Shown: piece by piece, positions 43,969 to 54,472 of the stretch | Layout: every line of letters begins with the position of its first letter | How positions within the stretch are numbered: the stretch's first letter is position 1 | From: Oscarella lobularis | Taxonomy: Eukaryota > Porifera > Homoscleromorpha > Homosclerophorida > Oscarellidae | NCBI RefSeq assembly: GCF_947507565.1 | Contig: NC_089180.1 | Span: 2,852,001-2,916,000, forward strand | Direction: 5' to 3' | Length of the DNA stretch: 64,000 nt | The notes under the pieces: generated by a model | The model's database searches: none | Told to the model about the DNA's origin: nothing | What the model saw: only the letters and a program-made list of their open reading frames with translations | Translations under genes and position numbers: made by a program

Positions 43969-44410
43969 GTGGTCCACAATTTTTTGCGCGCTTTGCGCGC
44001 GAACATCAGCATCCACCTCTCCTTAATCCTGGCTACGCCACTGTCTTCGACGCTGGGGGGCTGGCTTCTGGTGAGAAAAGGCGTGATGAAAACGTTTAAA
44101 TTCTGTAAGGATGCCGACTTTGCCTTGCTCAAGCATCTTCTCGACGACTTGCTGCCTCTAATTTTCTTTTTCTATTCGACGGTGATGAGAGGAGGCGACT
44201 ACCACCTGTTGAAAAATTCTATGATACAATTAGCGTTTATGTTTCTTACTCAGAAGCGGCATCATTATGACTAATCGACCATCTCGGTGATCAGCGATCT
44301 AATCTATTGTGAGACTGTGATTCCACTTTGGAAAGAGCAATTCAAGAGTCACTTAAATGTTTTTACTGAAAAAAAAGTAGAAGTATTTCATGATATGCTT
44401 AGAATTAGTC
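43969..44410 (+). pseudogene. Fragment of an uncharacterised transposon-associated protein
   Basis: LLKHLLDDLLPLIFFFYSTV, MIQLAFMFLTQKRHHYDK (in-frame stop after HHYD), and FTEKKVEVFHDMLR. The L-x-x-x-L-D-x-x-x-PL...YS...RRHYDK...VE-x-FH-x-x-LR order matches, from memory, a protein family very abundant in sponge and cnidarian genomes. The continuation is interrupted exactly where a Tc1-like sequence begins at about 44412, so that element inserted here or recombined. Confidence 0.4.
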
Positions 44411-44411
44411 G

Positions 44412-44880
44412 AAAGATACTGCTTTTACCTGGTAGAGATTTCAAACTTCCGTTTGATTCATCTCTCCAAAGTTTGATAATACACTTGAACGATGTGTGAA
44501 GATCTTTAAAGAAGTCAATTTTTTTATCAGTAACTACACTTTTTTGACGCTTTATGATGTACCACAGATGTTCAATTGGATTGAGATTCAGACTTTGGGC
44601 AGGCTATCTCATGACTTTAATGTTTTTCTGTTTAAACCATCACCGCGTAGCTAACGCGGTGTGCAAGGGAGCATTATCTTGCTGAAACTCGAAGTTTCGG
44701 CCAATGAGTTTCTGTCCGTCTTGAAGTACATAGACATGTGGAAAGGTGACCTTACTACTCTAACAGCTAAAAATTAGTGCTCGACCAGTCTTATTTCATT
44801 TTATGATTTGGATGTCCCTACATCAGAGACAATATCAAGATGCTTAGACGCCGCAATTTGATCTTAGAAAAAATTACCTA
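44412..44880 (-). pseudogene. Tc1-like transposase C-terminal fragment, second copy
   Basis: On the minus strand: FEFQQDNAPLHTALA (second Asp), LNLNPIEHLWYIIKRQ (third acidic residue) and HTSFKCIIKLW. It is homologous to 15300-15654 at DNA level (for example GATGTACCACAGATGTTCAA in both). It has stops and lacks the N-terminus. 44881-45282 has only short frames. Confidence 0.75.
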
Positions 44881-45282
44881 GTTTTATTATGCAAGAGCGA
44901 GTGAGCGATTACGTAGATTTAAACGTGCTGAGCACACAGTTTTACTCTCTTGATGCTCTCCAACTGTGCAATTCGTTATTCAATTATTCAAGTTTTAGAC
45001 TGTCTTTTTGAATACGAAATGAAGACTTTGTGCTGTACCACGGATTTTAAGGCAAACCTAGAATCGAATATTTGTGGCTGTACCCTGCGTTTAGTACCTG
45101 AAGGCAACACGCAGACTAAAGACCTTGATTAAGCGAAGCCCATAGAATTTATGTTTCAACATAAACAACAGCCTAAGTATATTCCAGAGTATGGTGGTTT
45201 TGCAATAGAACCAGCTTGAAACTATTTTTCTCAACAAGGACATATGGCGAGTGTCAGTTGTTAACGAAACGATCCATTGAAA

Positions 45283-45477
45283 TCAATTTTTAACTTTAAA
45301 CACGTACTTCCTGCATAAGGTATAGTTTAACATGAATACGTCATGTAATGGAGGAAAACTTAGTATATTCAGCATTTCCATCCACCAATTAGCAAAGGTT
45401 CTTCTTATTTGCGACCACATTGCTTCAATTCGCTGATTGAATATAGACCATCCACTTCTATAACGTTTTCGCCACAA
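45283..45477 (-). pseudogene. Integrase-core-like transposase fragment
   Basis: SGWSIFNQRIEAMWSQIRRT followed by FANWWMEMLN resembles the N-Q-R-I-E-x-x-W-x-x-L-R segment of integrase-core proteins that are multi-copy in fish, cnidarians and sponges. The Glu of QRIE is the third catalytic residue. Only this C-terminal piece remains. Confidence 0.5.
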
Positions 45478-45782
45478 AGAGCAACGTTGTTGTGACGTTC
45501 ATCTGAAATGGCGCTAGAAACTGAGACTGCAGCTAAAAAAGTAGAGAGGTAGTACGCAAACAAATGGCACTGTGTATCTATTCACCTGTGGTACAGTCTG
45601 CGGTACAGTACAGTAAAGAGTGATTGACAGATATCCTTTGCCTTCGTCGACCAAGTAAATCGACTTGTTGTCCGCTTGGGGTAAGAGAGTCAATCAAAAG
45701 TGTTATGCACAATTCATTCTCGGCAAGACGGAAGGTGGAATCCCAGTGCTGGAAGCGATCGATGATGGGGATAGTCATGTTC

Positions 45783-46720
45783 TTAGTGGAAATGAGAAAT
45801 TTGGGTGCGGTATGGCTGCTGATTTCCCATGCACCCACCCGGAATTAGAACGATCTCCGAGTTGCATTCTTCTGACGCAATTTTTCGACTGTCGTCTGCC
45901 TTATGAGGGCGATATTCATCTAAAATCAGCAACTTTCGTTGTTGATGTCTTTTGTATACCGTTCTCAACCAAGTGTTGAACAGTTCACGGGTCATCCAGC
46001 CATTGGTAGATGCAAACACGCAAACATTACCGGGATAAATCAAATTTCTCCTCACTCGTTGCCCAAGTTGGCCGCTGCGTTCTTTGAAGATCAGAAATGC
46101 CGGAAGTTTGTCCCCTTCAGCAAGAGAAACAGTGAACCCCTTCTTTTCCGCGCGAGAAGTTTTTATTCGAACAGTCTTGTTTCCTTTCAACTCGTTTGTC
46201 CTCCTGCAGGGCATGTCAAACCGAACCATTGTCTGATCCATATTGACAATTTTATCGGGGATAATGGAATGCTTGATCCTTGCAGCAAAAACGGAACTGA
46301 GACAAAAATTAGAATCCCCCGCCATGTACGAAAAGGCAAATCTTACCGGCGAAATGCTGCAAGTTTCTCCGCGAAATCGGCCGGGAAAAACTGGGATGAG
46401 TTCGTTCCTGATCGATATCCCAAGTGGAATCGTCGTTTCCACCGCCACAGCCATTTGGAACTGGCGGCAAATCGTTGCATTTGCAAGCCGCCAGCAATTT
46501 CCTTTCCTCGTGCCCGGAGAAGACTTTCAAACGTTGTCGGAGTCATTCGTAAGTAAGAAGAAAAGCCTTGCTTGTCAGACACGCAAAGCTGACGAACGAG
46601 GCAGTGATACGCACCGTGCGCACGTCGGCATTTATTTCGTGCTCGGACCCAGCATCGACGCCTATTTTTCGACTAACGGACTCTCTTCCAAACGAACCAC
46701 AAATGGGTCACAATAACGAG
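45783..46720 (-). pseudogene. Pogo-type transposase joined to a DDE_4 N-terminal piece
   Basis: From right to left, the minus strand first carries a Harbinger/DDE_4-type N-terminus (GAYHCLVRQL, SDKQGFSSYLRMTPTTFESL; 46560-46640). Then comes a pogo HTH (ARGKEIAGGLQ, FAASSKWLWRWKRRFHLGYR, SGTNSSQFFPADFAEKL). After a frameshift near 46345 follows the pogo catalytic part (VNMDQTMVRFDMPCRRTN, RIKTSRAEKKGFTVSLA, NGWMTRELFNTWLRTVY, LLILDEYRPHKADDSRKI, IVLIPGGC). At IPGGC (about 45840) it runs into the unrelated repeat paralogous to 30194-30520. The pogo part is close to the copy at 30835-32135. The junctions are insertion or recombination scars, not a functional fusion. Confidence 0.75.
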
Positions 46721-46832
46721 CTTCTCCTCCGAGGACAAAATTGAAAAAATCATTATACGACACGTGCCAGAAATGCTAGATTGTTTAAAGTGCGTTAAAA
46801 TAGTGACGCTAGACCAATAGTTAAACACTGCG

Positions 46833-46896
46833 CTAAATACCGAGAACTTTCAATTAGCTGCGCGCGCAGAACGTGTCACGTGGTTTTGCTTTTCAG
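46833..46896 (+). repeat. 64-bp inverted repeat, left copy
   Basis: CTAAATACCGAGAACTTTCA...GCTTTTCAG is the exact reverse complement of 61951-62014, base for base over 64 positions. It forms the outer border of tandem array 1. No target-site duplication was seen outside the two copies. Confidence 0.9.
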
Positions 46897-46999
46897 CAAT
46901 TTTTTGCTCCTTCTTCATGGTGCGTCGCCTACAGATGAGAACGAGTGGCTGCCTTTTCGATCGCAGCAATGGCACAAAAGGTAAAGGCGTTACAAATGA

Positions 47000-49085
47000 C
47001 GGTACAGCGCTGTACCCTCTCCTCGTCCTCCTGGTGATACTGGAAGTACACGACGTACTGAGGATACAGACCGTACCCACTCCTCGTCCTCCTGGTGATA
47101 CTGGATGTACACGACGTACATAGGGTACAGACCGTACCCACTCCTCGTCCTCCTGGTGATACTGGATGTACACGACGTACTGAGGGTACAGACCGTACCA
47201 CTCCTCGTTCTCCTGGTGACACTGGATGTACAAGACGTACACAGGATACAGAGCTGTACCCACTCCTCGTCCTCCTGGTGATACTGGATGTACAAGACGT
47301 ACATAGGGTACAGACCGTACCCACTCCTCGTCCTCCTGGTGATACTGGATGTACAAGACGTACACAGGATACAGAGCTGTACCCACTCCTCGTCCTCCTG
47401 GTGACACTGGATGTACAAGACGTACACAGGATACAGACCGTACCACTCCTCGTTCTCCTGGTGACACTGGATGTACAAGACGTACACAGGATACAGAGCT
47501 GTACCCACTCCTCGTCCTCCTGGTGATACTGGATGTACAAGACGTACTGAGGGTACAGACCGTACCCACTCCTCGTCCTCCTGGTGATACTGGATGTACA
47601 CGACGTACATAGGGTACAGACCGTACCCACTCCTCGTCCTCCTGGTGACACTGGATGTACAAGACGTACACAGGATACAGAGCTGTACCCACTCCTTGTC
47701 CTCCTGGTGATACTGGATGTACAAGACGTACTGAGGGTACAGACCGTACCCACTCCTCGTTCTCCTGGCGACACTGGATGTACAAGACGTACTGAGGGTA
47801 CAGACCGTACCACTCCTCGTTCTCCTGGTGACACTGGATGTACAAGACGTACACAGGATACAGAGCTGTACCCACTCCTCGTCCTCCTGGTGATACTGGA
47901 TGTACAAGACGTACTGAGGGTACAGACCGTACCCACTCCTCGTCCTCCTGGTGATACTGGATGTACACGACGTACATAGGGTACAGACCGTACCACTCCT
48001 CGTTCTCCTGGTGACACTGGATGTACAAGACGTACACAGGATACAGACCGTACCACTCCTCGTTCTCCTGGTGACACTGGATGTACAAGACGTACACAGG
48101 ATACAGAGCTGTACCCACTCCTTGTCCTCCTGGTGATACTGGATGTACAAGACGTACTGAGGGTACAGACCGTACCCACTCCTCGTCCTCCTGGTGACAC
48201 TGGATGTACACGACGTACATAGGGTACAGACCGTACCCACTCCTCGTCCTCCTGGTGACACTGGATGTACAAGACGTACACAGGATACAGACCGTACCAC
48301 TCCTCGTTCTCCTGGTGACACTGGATGTACAAGACGTACACAGGATACAGACCGTACCACTCCTCGTTCTCCTGGTGACACTGGATGTACAAGACGTACA
48401 CAGGATACAGAGCTGTACCCACTCCTTGTCCTCCTGGTGATACTGGATGTACAAGACGTACTGAGGGTACAGACCGTACCACTCCTCGTCCTCCTGGTGA
48501 TACTGGATGTACAAGACGTACATAGGGTACAGACCGTACCCACTCCTCGTCCTCCTGGTGACACTGGATGTACAAGACGTACTGAGGGTACAGACCGTAC
48601 CACTCCTCGTCCTCCTGGTGATACTGGATGTACAAGACGTACATAGGGTACAGACCGTACCCACTCCTCGTCCTCCTGGTGACACTGGATGTACAAGACG
48701 TACTGAGGGTACAGACCGTACCCACTCCTCGTTCTCCTGGTGACACTGGATGTACAAGACGTACACAGGATACAGAGCTGTTACCACGCACCCCTAGACC
48801 TCTTCAGTCTGTACATGACGTACATATGGTTCAGAGTCGTCACCACCCGTTGGCCGTCCTAGTCACACTGGATGTACAAGACGTACATGTGGTACAGAGC
48901 CGTTAGCACTCTTAGACCTTACTAGTCAATGTAGATGTACAAGACGTACAGATGGTACGGAGGCCGTTGCCACTCTTAGACCCTTGTAGTCACTGTGGCA
49001 GAGCCGTTAGACCTCTTAGTCACAGTGGATGTACAAGACGTACAGACGGTACAGAGCGATTATTGCCACTTGATGTACAAGACTA
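47000..49085 (+). repeat. Tandem array 1: 61-62-bp unit, about 29 good copies
   Basis: Units read CCTCGTCCTCCTGGTGAYAC, TGGATGTACAAGACGTAC, then ACAGGATACAGAGCTGTACC or a variant (TGAGGGTACAGACCGTACC, ATAGGGTACAGACCGTACC). The regular part is 47010-48785; decayed, wider-spaced units continue to 49085. Each unit has three or four GTAC tetranucleotides at 9-10-bp spacing. On the minus strand all three frames are open for about 600 codons because the unit lacks stop codons; these are not genes. Array 2 (59820-61930) is the same unit inverted. Confidence 0.95.
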
Positions 49086-49469
49086 AAGCCGAAGTTTTAG
49101 ATGACAAATAGTGTGGGCAGTATATCCGCTCCACTTGCGCAGACGTTGTAGGTCAAACTTTGAAAAATCCGTGCAGAAAATAATGCGAGATTTTCTTCTG
49201 CGAGCGTGCTTGTGTTTTCATTGGCAACATGCAAGTTACAGACAGCTCAACGGAGCTTAAAACATAGAGAATAAGATCGTCGGTAACAACACAGTTCAGG
49301 AAGTCAAAGCACTCAATAGGTCAGCTTGTCTGTCTTCTTTCGATTCCTTACAGGCCCCAAGCTGGACGGTGAAAGAGAGTCTTTCAACGATTCCAGTTCT
49401 CTTGTTTTATCCACAGTTGGATTTTCTAAAGTAAACCATTCAGCAATTATTCCTAGGTCTCGCTTTCAA
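49086..49469. other. No recognisable gene
   Basis: Unique sequence between array 1 and the 3' end of the P-loop gene. No repeat or exon is seen. It probably includes the 3' UTR of that gene. Confidence 0.35.
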
Positions 49470-52400
49470 CTACTGTATATATAAACCTGGCTTACGTTTT
49501 GGTTTTTTACTCTTCTTCTCATCTTGTCGGCCCTCTTCCAGTTTCTTCCTTTTCATCTTTTTACGTCGCTCTTCTTCCTGCTTCTTTTTGGCATCCTCCC
49601 TTTCCTTTTGTTTGCGTCGCTCTTCTTCTTCCTGCTCCTGCTTGGCATCCTCCCTTTCCTTTTGTTTGCGTCGCTCTTCTTCTTCCTGCTTCTTTTCGGC
49701 ATCCTCCCTTTCCTTTTTCTTGCGTCGCTCTTCTTCCTGCTTCTTTTCGGCATCCTCCCTTTCCTTTTTCTTGCGTCGCTCTTCTTCTTCCTGCTTCTTT
49801 TTGGCATCCTCCCTTTCCTTTTGTTTGCGTCGCTCTTCTTCTTCCTGCTTCTTTTTGGCATCCTCCCTTTCCTTTTGTTTGCGTCGCTCTTCTTCTTCCT
49901 GCTTCTTTTTGGCATCCTCCCTTTCCTTTTGTTTGCGTCGCTCTTCTTCTTCCCGCTTCTTTTTGGCTTTCTTGTCTTTTTTGCTTTGACGTTCAGCTTT
50001 CTTTTTCCTTGCAACGTCTTCAATTTCTTTTTGTCGGCGACGCTCGTCTTCTTTGATCTTTTCCAAAAGACGCCTGTTTTCCTCTCTTCTCTGTTTTTCT
50101 TCCTCCTCTTTTCTCCTATTTTCCTCGTCCCTTTTCTCTTTCAGAAGACGCATCGTTTTGTGAGCTTCTCTCTCGGGTGAAGGAAGAATCACTAATGATA
50201 AAAAGAATTTATGTTGTTATACAACGCAATTTTAGCGGCGTTACTTTCAACGTCAGATGCATTGTCCTCATTGTCTTCGTCGTCTTCGTCGTCGGCTTCT
50301 TCGTCGTCTGCTTCTTCTTCGTCGTCTTCGTCGTTGCCATCGTCTTCATGCAAACGTGAACGTAGTATAATGCGGCTTCTAACACCTTACCGCTTTCAGT
50401 CAATCCGTATTCGTCTTCGTCTTCGTCGTCTTCTGATCATTATCATGAATGAGCCTATAGTTTAGAAGCGTCTGCTTACCATCACCGCCAAAAAGAGGTG
50501 GAGTCAGGAAGGATTCATCGCTCATTGGACTGGCTGTATCTATAACAAAATTGGTCATTACCAAGTTCACAACTTGGGCAGAACTGGATCCGTACAACTT
50601 TTCGACTTTGTAGTCGTCAGTTCCATTGCAGCACCTTCAAGTTCTCGCAGCTGCATTTCCGTACCTCTCTTTTGGAGAAGAGTCTCTTCGTTCCTACTTT
50701 CAGTGTCTTCAGAGTCTAAATGTCATCATGAGATCAAGCAGTGTAGTTATCACTTCGCGAACTTGTTTACCTTTTGGCCTACATAACTTTTTCTTCTTCG
50801 GAGCCGGACCTTCTTCAATGGCGTCTTCTGGATGCATTTGAATTGTGCGTCTTTTGATAATTTCATCAGGCTGCCTGCATATGCTTACCGCCATCGCTTC
50901 GAAAATCAGACGGCATCTCAGGATCGTCTTCTGTTGATAGAAAATCGTCGTCCTCGTCTATACAAGCAAACGGGAATTTATGCAATGACAGATTGAGGTA
51001 TATTTGCTTTAAATTAAACCGCTTGAAATAGCGCTTGTTCCAACAGAATGACAATCTTCATCTTCCGAGTCGCCAGTCGGGAGATCACTTTCATCAATAA
51101 TGACGTTGGCTTTCCATCCATCTTTCATAACTAGAAATTACAATCAACCCCAGTTGCAATTAGTTTGTCTCTCTCCATTCTATTAATTAGTACACTTTAT
51201 ACCTCGTTCAAGTTTGTCTTGCATGCTGCTGGGAAAGCTTTCCAGAAACAGGTGCGGATAATGCGCTCTGGATCCCTTAGCCAGTTTGCCTTCGGCGTTC
51301 ATAAAGCGCGCTTGCTTAAATTTTCCAATCGGCTTTTTTGCCTCTTCCCGCACTTCAAAAGCGCTCCTTAAGCTAGCGTCGGACAATTGAACGGGTAAGG
51401 CCAATTTTGGAGCCAATGGAATCTGCGACGCATCTTTCATGGCGTTAGAAAACCCAACGGTATTGATGGCAAGGGCTTTTTTCATGTCGCGCGAACGCGC
51501 GGCCACAATACGAGCAAATCCGGCAATCTGCAAGTGGCAAATCAATTCAAGCATTCCCTCTCCGCATGTGGTTGATTAATTAAATGACGTACCTGTGCTG
51601 TCTCTAGCTTTAGCAAGTTGACCGTCGTCACTAACAACTTGCCAAGATCAAAAAACATCTTTTTGACGTCAACTGGTCCTTCCATTGTTTCACCAAGCGC
51701 AGTGTCAACGAACGCCGCTATGCTTCGCATGACCTTCTTGACTTTCTTTACGCCTTTTTTGCCCTTCGTGTCGTTTGCAATCTGTCACGGAAAATTATTC
51801 AAACAAACAAGAAAAGGGAACAATTAGACTAACTACGACCTTTTTGGCAAACCACAGCAAGTCGGCGTAGGCCGTACAGACTCTTTGAACGCAACTCGGA
51901 AGCAGTTCTTTCATTTTTGGAAGCGCTTTCGTAGCTTCGCTTGCACCGTACTTCTCATACAGTTCTCCCAAACTAACGAAGTAGGGAATCGCTTTCGATG
52001 CGCCATCCATCTTCTCTCCGATTCTGGAGTGAGCAACCAACTGCTTTGTGCTTCTAAAGCCAAGCTTCTTTTCAAATGGAACGACAATGCATCGGCTCAG
52101 AGTCCTGTTATAGACATGAAGCATATGTCAAGGGTATATTGTGCGGGTAAGCGAAAATAATTTTGCAAACCTTTCGTCACTACGCGAAAGCTTTGTGTTC
52201 GTCGTAATGAGAAATGATGTTGTGGCTTTTATTGAACCTCTTTCAAAGGTTTTCCGTGTTGACCGATTGTATATGTCGACCATTCCTTCTTCAATGTTGG
52301 ACAGGTACTTGGGATCTTCCAGAAGAAAGCCCAGAGGGGCTTCGATGCCAGCTGTTGTTACGAGGTTACTACCGGAAACGTTGTTGATCTTGGCTCCCTA

Positions 52401-53348
52401 TAGCGTGCAGTCGTTATCAGAAAAGGAGCTTCTTAGTTTCCTTTTCGCTGACCTACCGAAAGTCCCATGAAACTCAATGCCAGCTGCGCAATGCTTGTTT
52501 TGCCGGCGCAGGTGGGCCCGTGGAAGCAAAAGATTGGCGTAGCGCTCCTTATGCGGGCAATTAAAGACGAATGAGTCATCATCGCCACTGACGCCATTGC
52601 GAGATAGAAATGGCCCATTAGCGTCGGCAGCGTCGTTTCCACAAACTCAAGCATACTCTGAATGACTGGAACTGCCGATTTAGCGTCTGGCAGTGGGTTG
52701 CGGGGGACGTGAGGGACAAAAATGCTCTCCTCCACTCGAAAAAACATCGGTAAATCATCGGCAGAAACCAAGTCTCCTTTTTTTGTGTACACGACCTACA
52801 AAGAAATGAAATGCACACAACAATTTTTTAGACTATACAGTACTCGAATTGGTTTACGTCACCTTTTTGCCTAACACCCACAAGCCTTCATCTCCGATTT
52901 TCTGCAGTCCGACGTGATCCACGGCATTAACAATGCGTGGCGAGCCGCCCGCTTCAAATTCGTTTAGTGCGTCCCGAATCATGGCGAAAAATTCCGATTC
53001 GGACAGTCCAAGAACAAGAGTCGTCTCGTCAAAAAAATTGTCATTGAGCTCGTCGACGAAGCGTTTTTTCGACTGAAGGAGTGTTCTTGGCACAAAGCAT
53101 TCTCTACATAATGAAAAAATCAATGATAAAAATGTCCCATTTGAGGTCATTTCATTTTATGTGCGCATGCTCAAGGTGCCTCCAGCATCGAAGCACTAAA
53201 CCGTGCCTCAGCAGTACGCCAAGCGTAGCAATTGCTTCGGCAATCGCTCTAGCGATAAGAGATATCGGTCGAAGTCTATCGAAACATCTGGCTGCTCGGA
53301 AGACGAGGTCGGACGAGTTCGAAAGCGCTCGCCCGACTTTATGATCAT
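49470..53348 (-). CDS. P-loop ATPase with acidic middle and coiled-coil tail, 15 exons, intact
   Basis: Exons (minus): 53348-53218, 53103-52863, 52795-52457, 52397-52171, 52104-51840, 51781-51593, 51527-51203, 51130-51053, 50957-50889, 50827-50771, 50706-50635, 50539-50480, 50432-50391, 50343-50245, 50191-49470. All introns are GT-AG (46-117 nt), every phase agrees, and the sum is 972 codons. Residues 217-225 form a Walker A loop (GPTCAGKTS), about 260-265 a Walker B (GFLLED), and 300-304 a sensor-1-like LITTN. RCIVVPFE follows. This is the layout of SF3/DUF927-like AAA+ ATPases, but the family is not certain. Residues about 573-731 are Asp/Glu-rich, encoded by eight short exons, and 732-971 is a charged coiled coil with an 18-20-residue repeat (ERRKQKEREDAKKKQEEE). 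A role on DNA or chromatin is inference. The start at 53348 follows an in-frame stop. Which of two donors ends the eleventh exon (50635 or 50655) is open. Confidence 0.75.
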
Positions 53349-53463
53349 GACACGCGTCTCTCACGCGATCTACTTCAGTTCATCTCGCTCCAGGTATACG
53401 TAATTAGGTCAGAAAGTCTCGTGGTATGGTCGTTGTAGCTCGCGCGCGAGCGGCTTCATCGGC

Positions 53464-53787
53464 TTACCTCTCGAGATCTCCTCCCGATTTTTTCACTCGA
53501 ATGATATATCCCCTTCCCACTTTCTTCTTGCGTGGCTTCACGAAGGCAACAAACTTGAACGTAAAGTTCGATCTCTCGTCCGCTTTCTGTGTGGTCTCGC
53601 CTCGGCCTGACTTTCGCGTTATCGTATCGTTCAACTCAACTAGCGTCCCTCGTTGGTCCATTCCTACAGTACATCGTTCATAAATTACACAGTCACGCAC
53701 AGGGAGGGGAGGATGGGCGGTGAGAGCTGCGATTATTAGAGGCGTGCAAGAGATCAAGTTACAAAGCAAAGAGGACTGTAGGGCCAA
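53464..53787 (-). other. Upstream exon-like frame with strong donor
   Basis: A 107-residue minus-strand frame contains CTVGMDQRGTLVELNDTI, ERSNFTFKFVAFVKPRKKK and GRGYIIRVKKSGGDLER, then a textbook donor AG|GTAAGCC. It lies just 5' of the P-loop gene on the same strand, but its phase does not join any acceptor in that gene's first exon. It may belong to an alternative first exon or to a separate gene. 53790-54470 holds CpG-rich sequence and the short GTAC-rich motif CATCATGTACACGGTGTCAG (54256), with no gene I can support. Confidence 0.35.
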
Positions 53788-54472
53788 ATTTAACGTATGC
53801 TAGTAGAAGGGCGCCGCGCCGTGTGTTGGCGCACCAGCCCTTTTATCTATGCGCGCTGTTAAAGCCCGGCACGTATAGAACGAGTGCGGCTCCTCGCTTT
53901 GTTATGTGCAATCAGATCCCCGAACAGTTGAATGAAGCGTGGGAAAACATCTGGCATGGGGCATGTGCTCTTTGTTTCGCCCGTGCTGCCTCTCCTCGAC
54001 GCTATCCTGGTATAAACAGGGCGATGCTCACTTATGTATCGCCTGAGTCGCGGCCATATCAGCGCCGCCATGGGCGACGGATCGACTGCGCCTTTAGTAA
54101 GGCTTACGAGTGGCGTGTCTTCGACGCGCGTTCGTGGCTACCGCACAATGTATCGAGGCGGCAACGGCGGTTACGGTGAAGAGCGCGCGGAAACATGCAA
54201 ATACAAATAGGTTGCAAATGCGACGTCCGCTTATCCTGTAACGTGTGTATCCTGTACATCATGTACACGGTGTCAGTGTACGGGTTGGGGGTTAGGATCG
54301 TAGGTGATACGGCGAGGGCGCGGAGCTGGCCCTAGCGCATGCTTTTCCATTCTTACCTTCGGCAACTGGGAGAGATTTAGATCGAGGCTGGAATCGACGA
54401 AGTTACTAACGAAGTTCCGTGCGCGTGCGCGCGTGCTCTCAAGGACTCCACGTGCCTTCCCACGCTGCCGCA

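Noticed and set aside
46850-48791. Very long open frames (over 550 codons) on the minus strand in all three phases
   Set aside because: They lie entirely inside the 61-62-bp tandem array, which has no stop codon on that strand; the frames simply repeat each other's sequence in shifted phase.
47000-49085. CRISPR-like array
   Set aside because: Units are directly adjacent without unique spacers, are 61-62 bp, and the context is eukaryotic.
49499-50180. Plus-strand frames of Leu/Phe/Ser-rich composition, membrane-like
   Set aside because: Antisense shadows of the Lys/Glu-rich coiled-coil exon of the P-loop gene.
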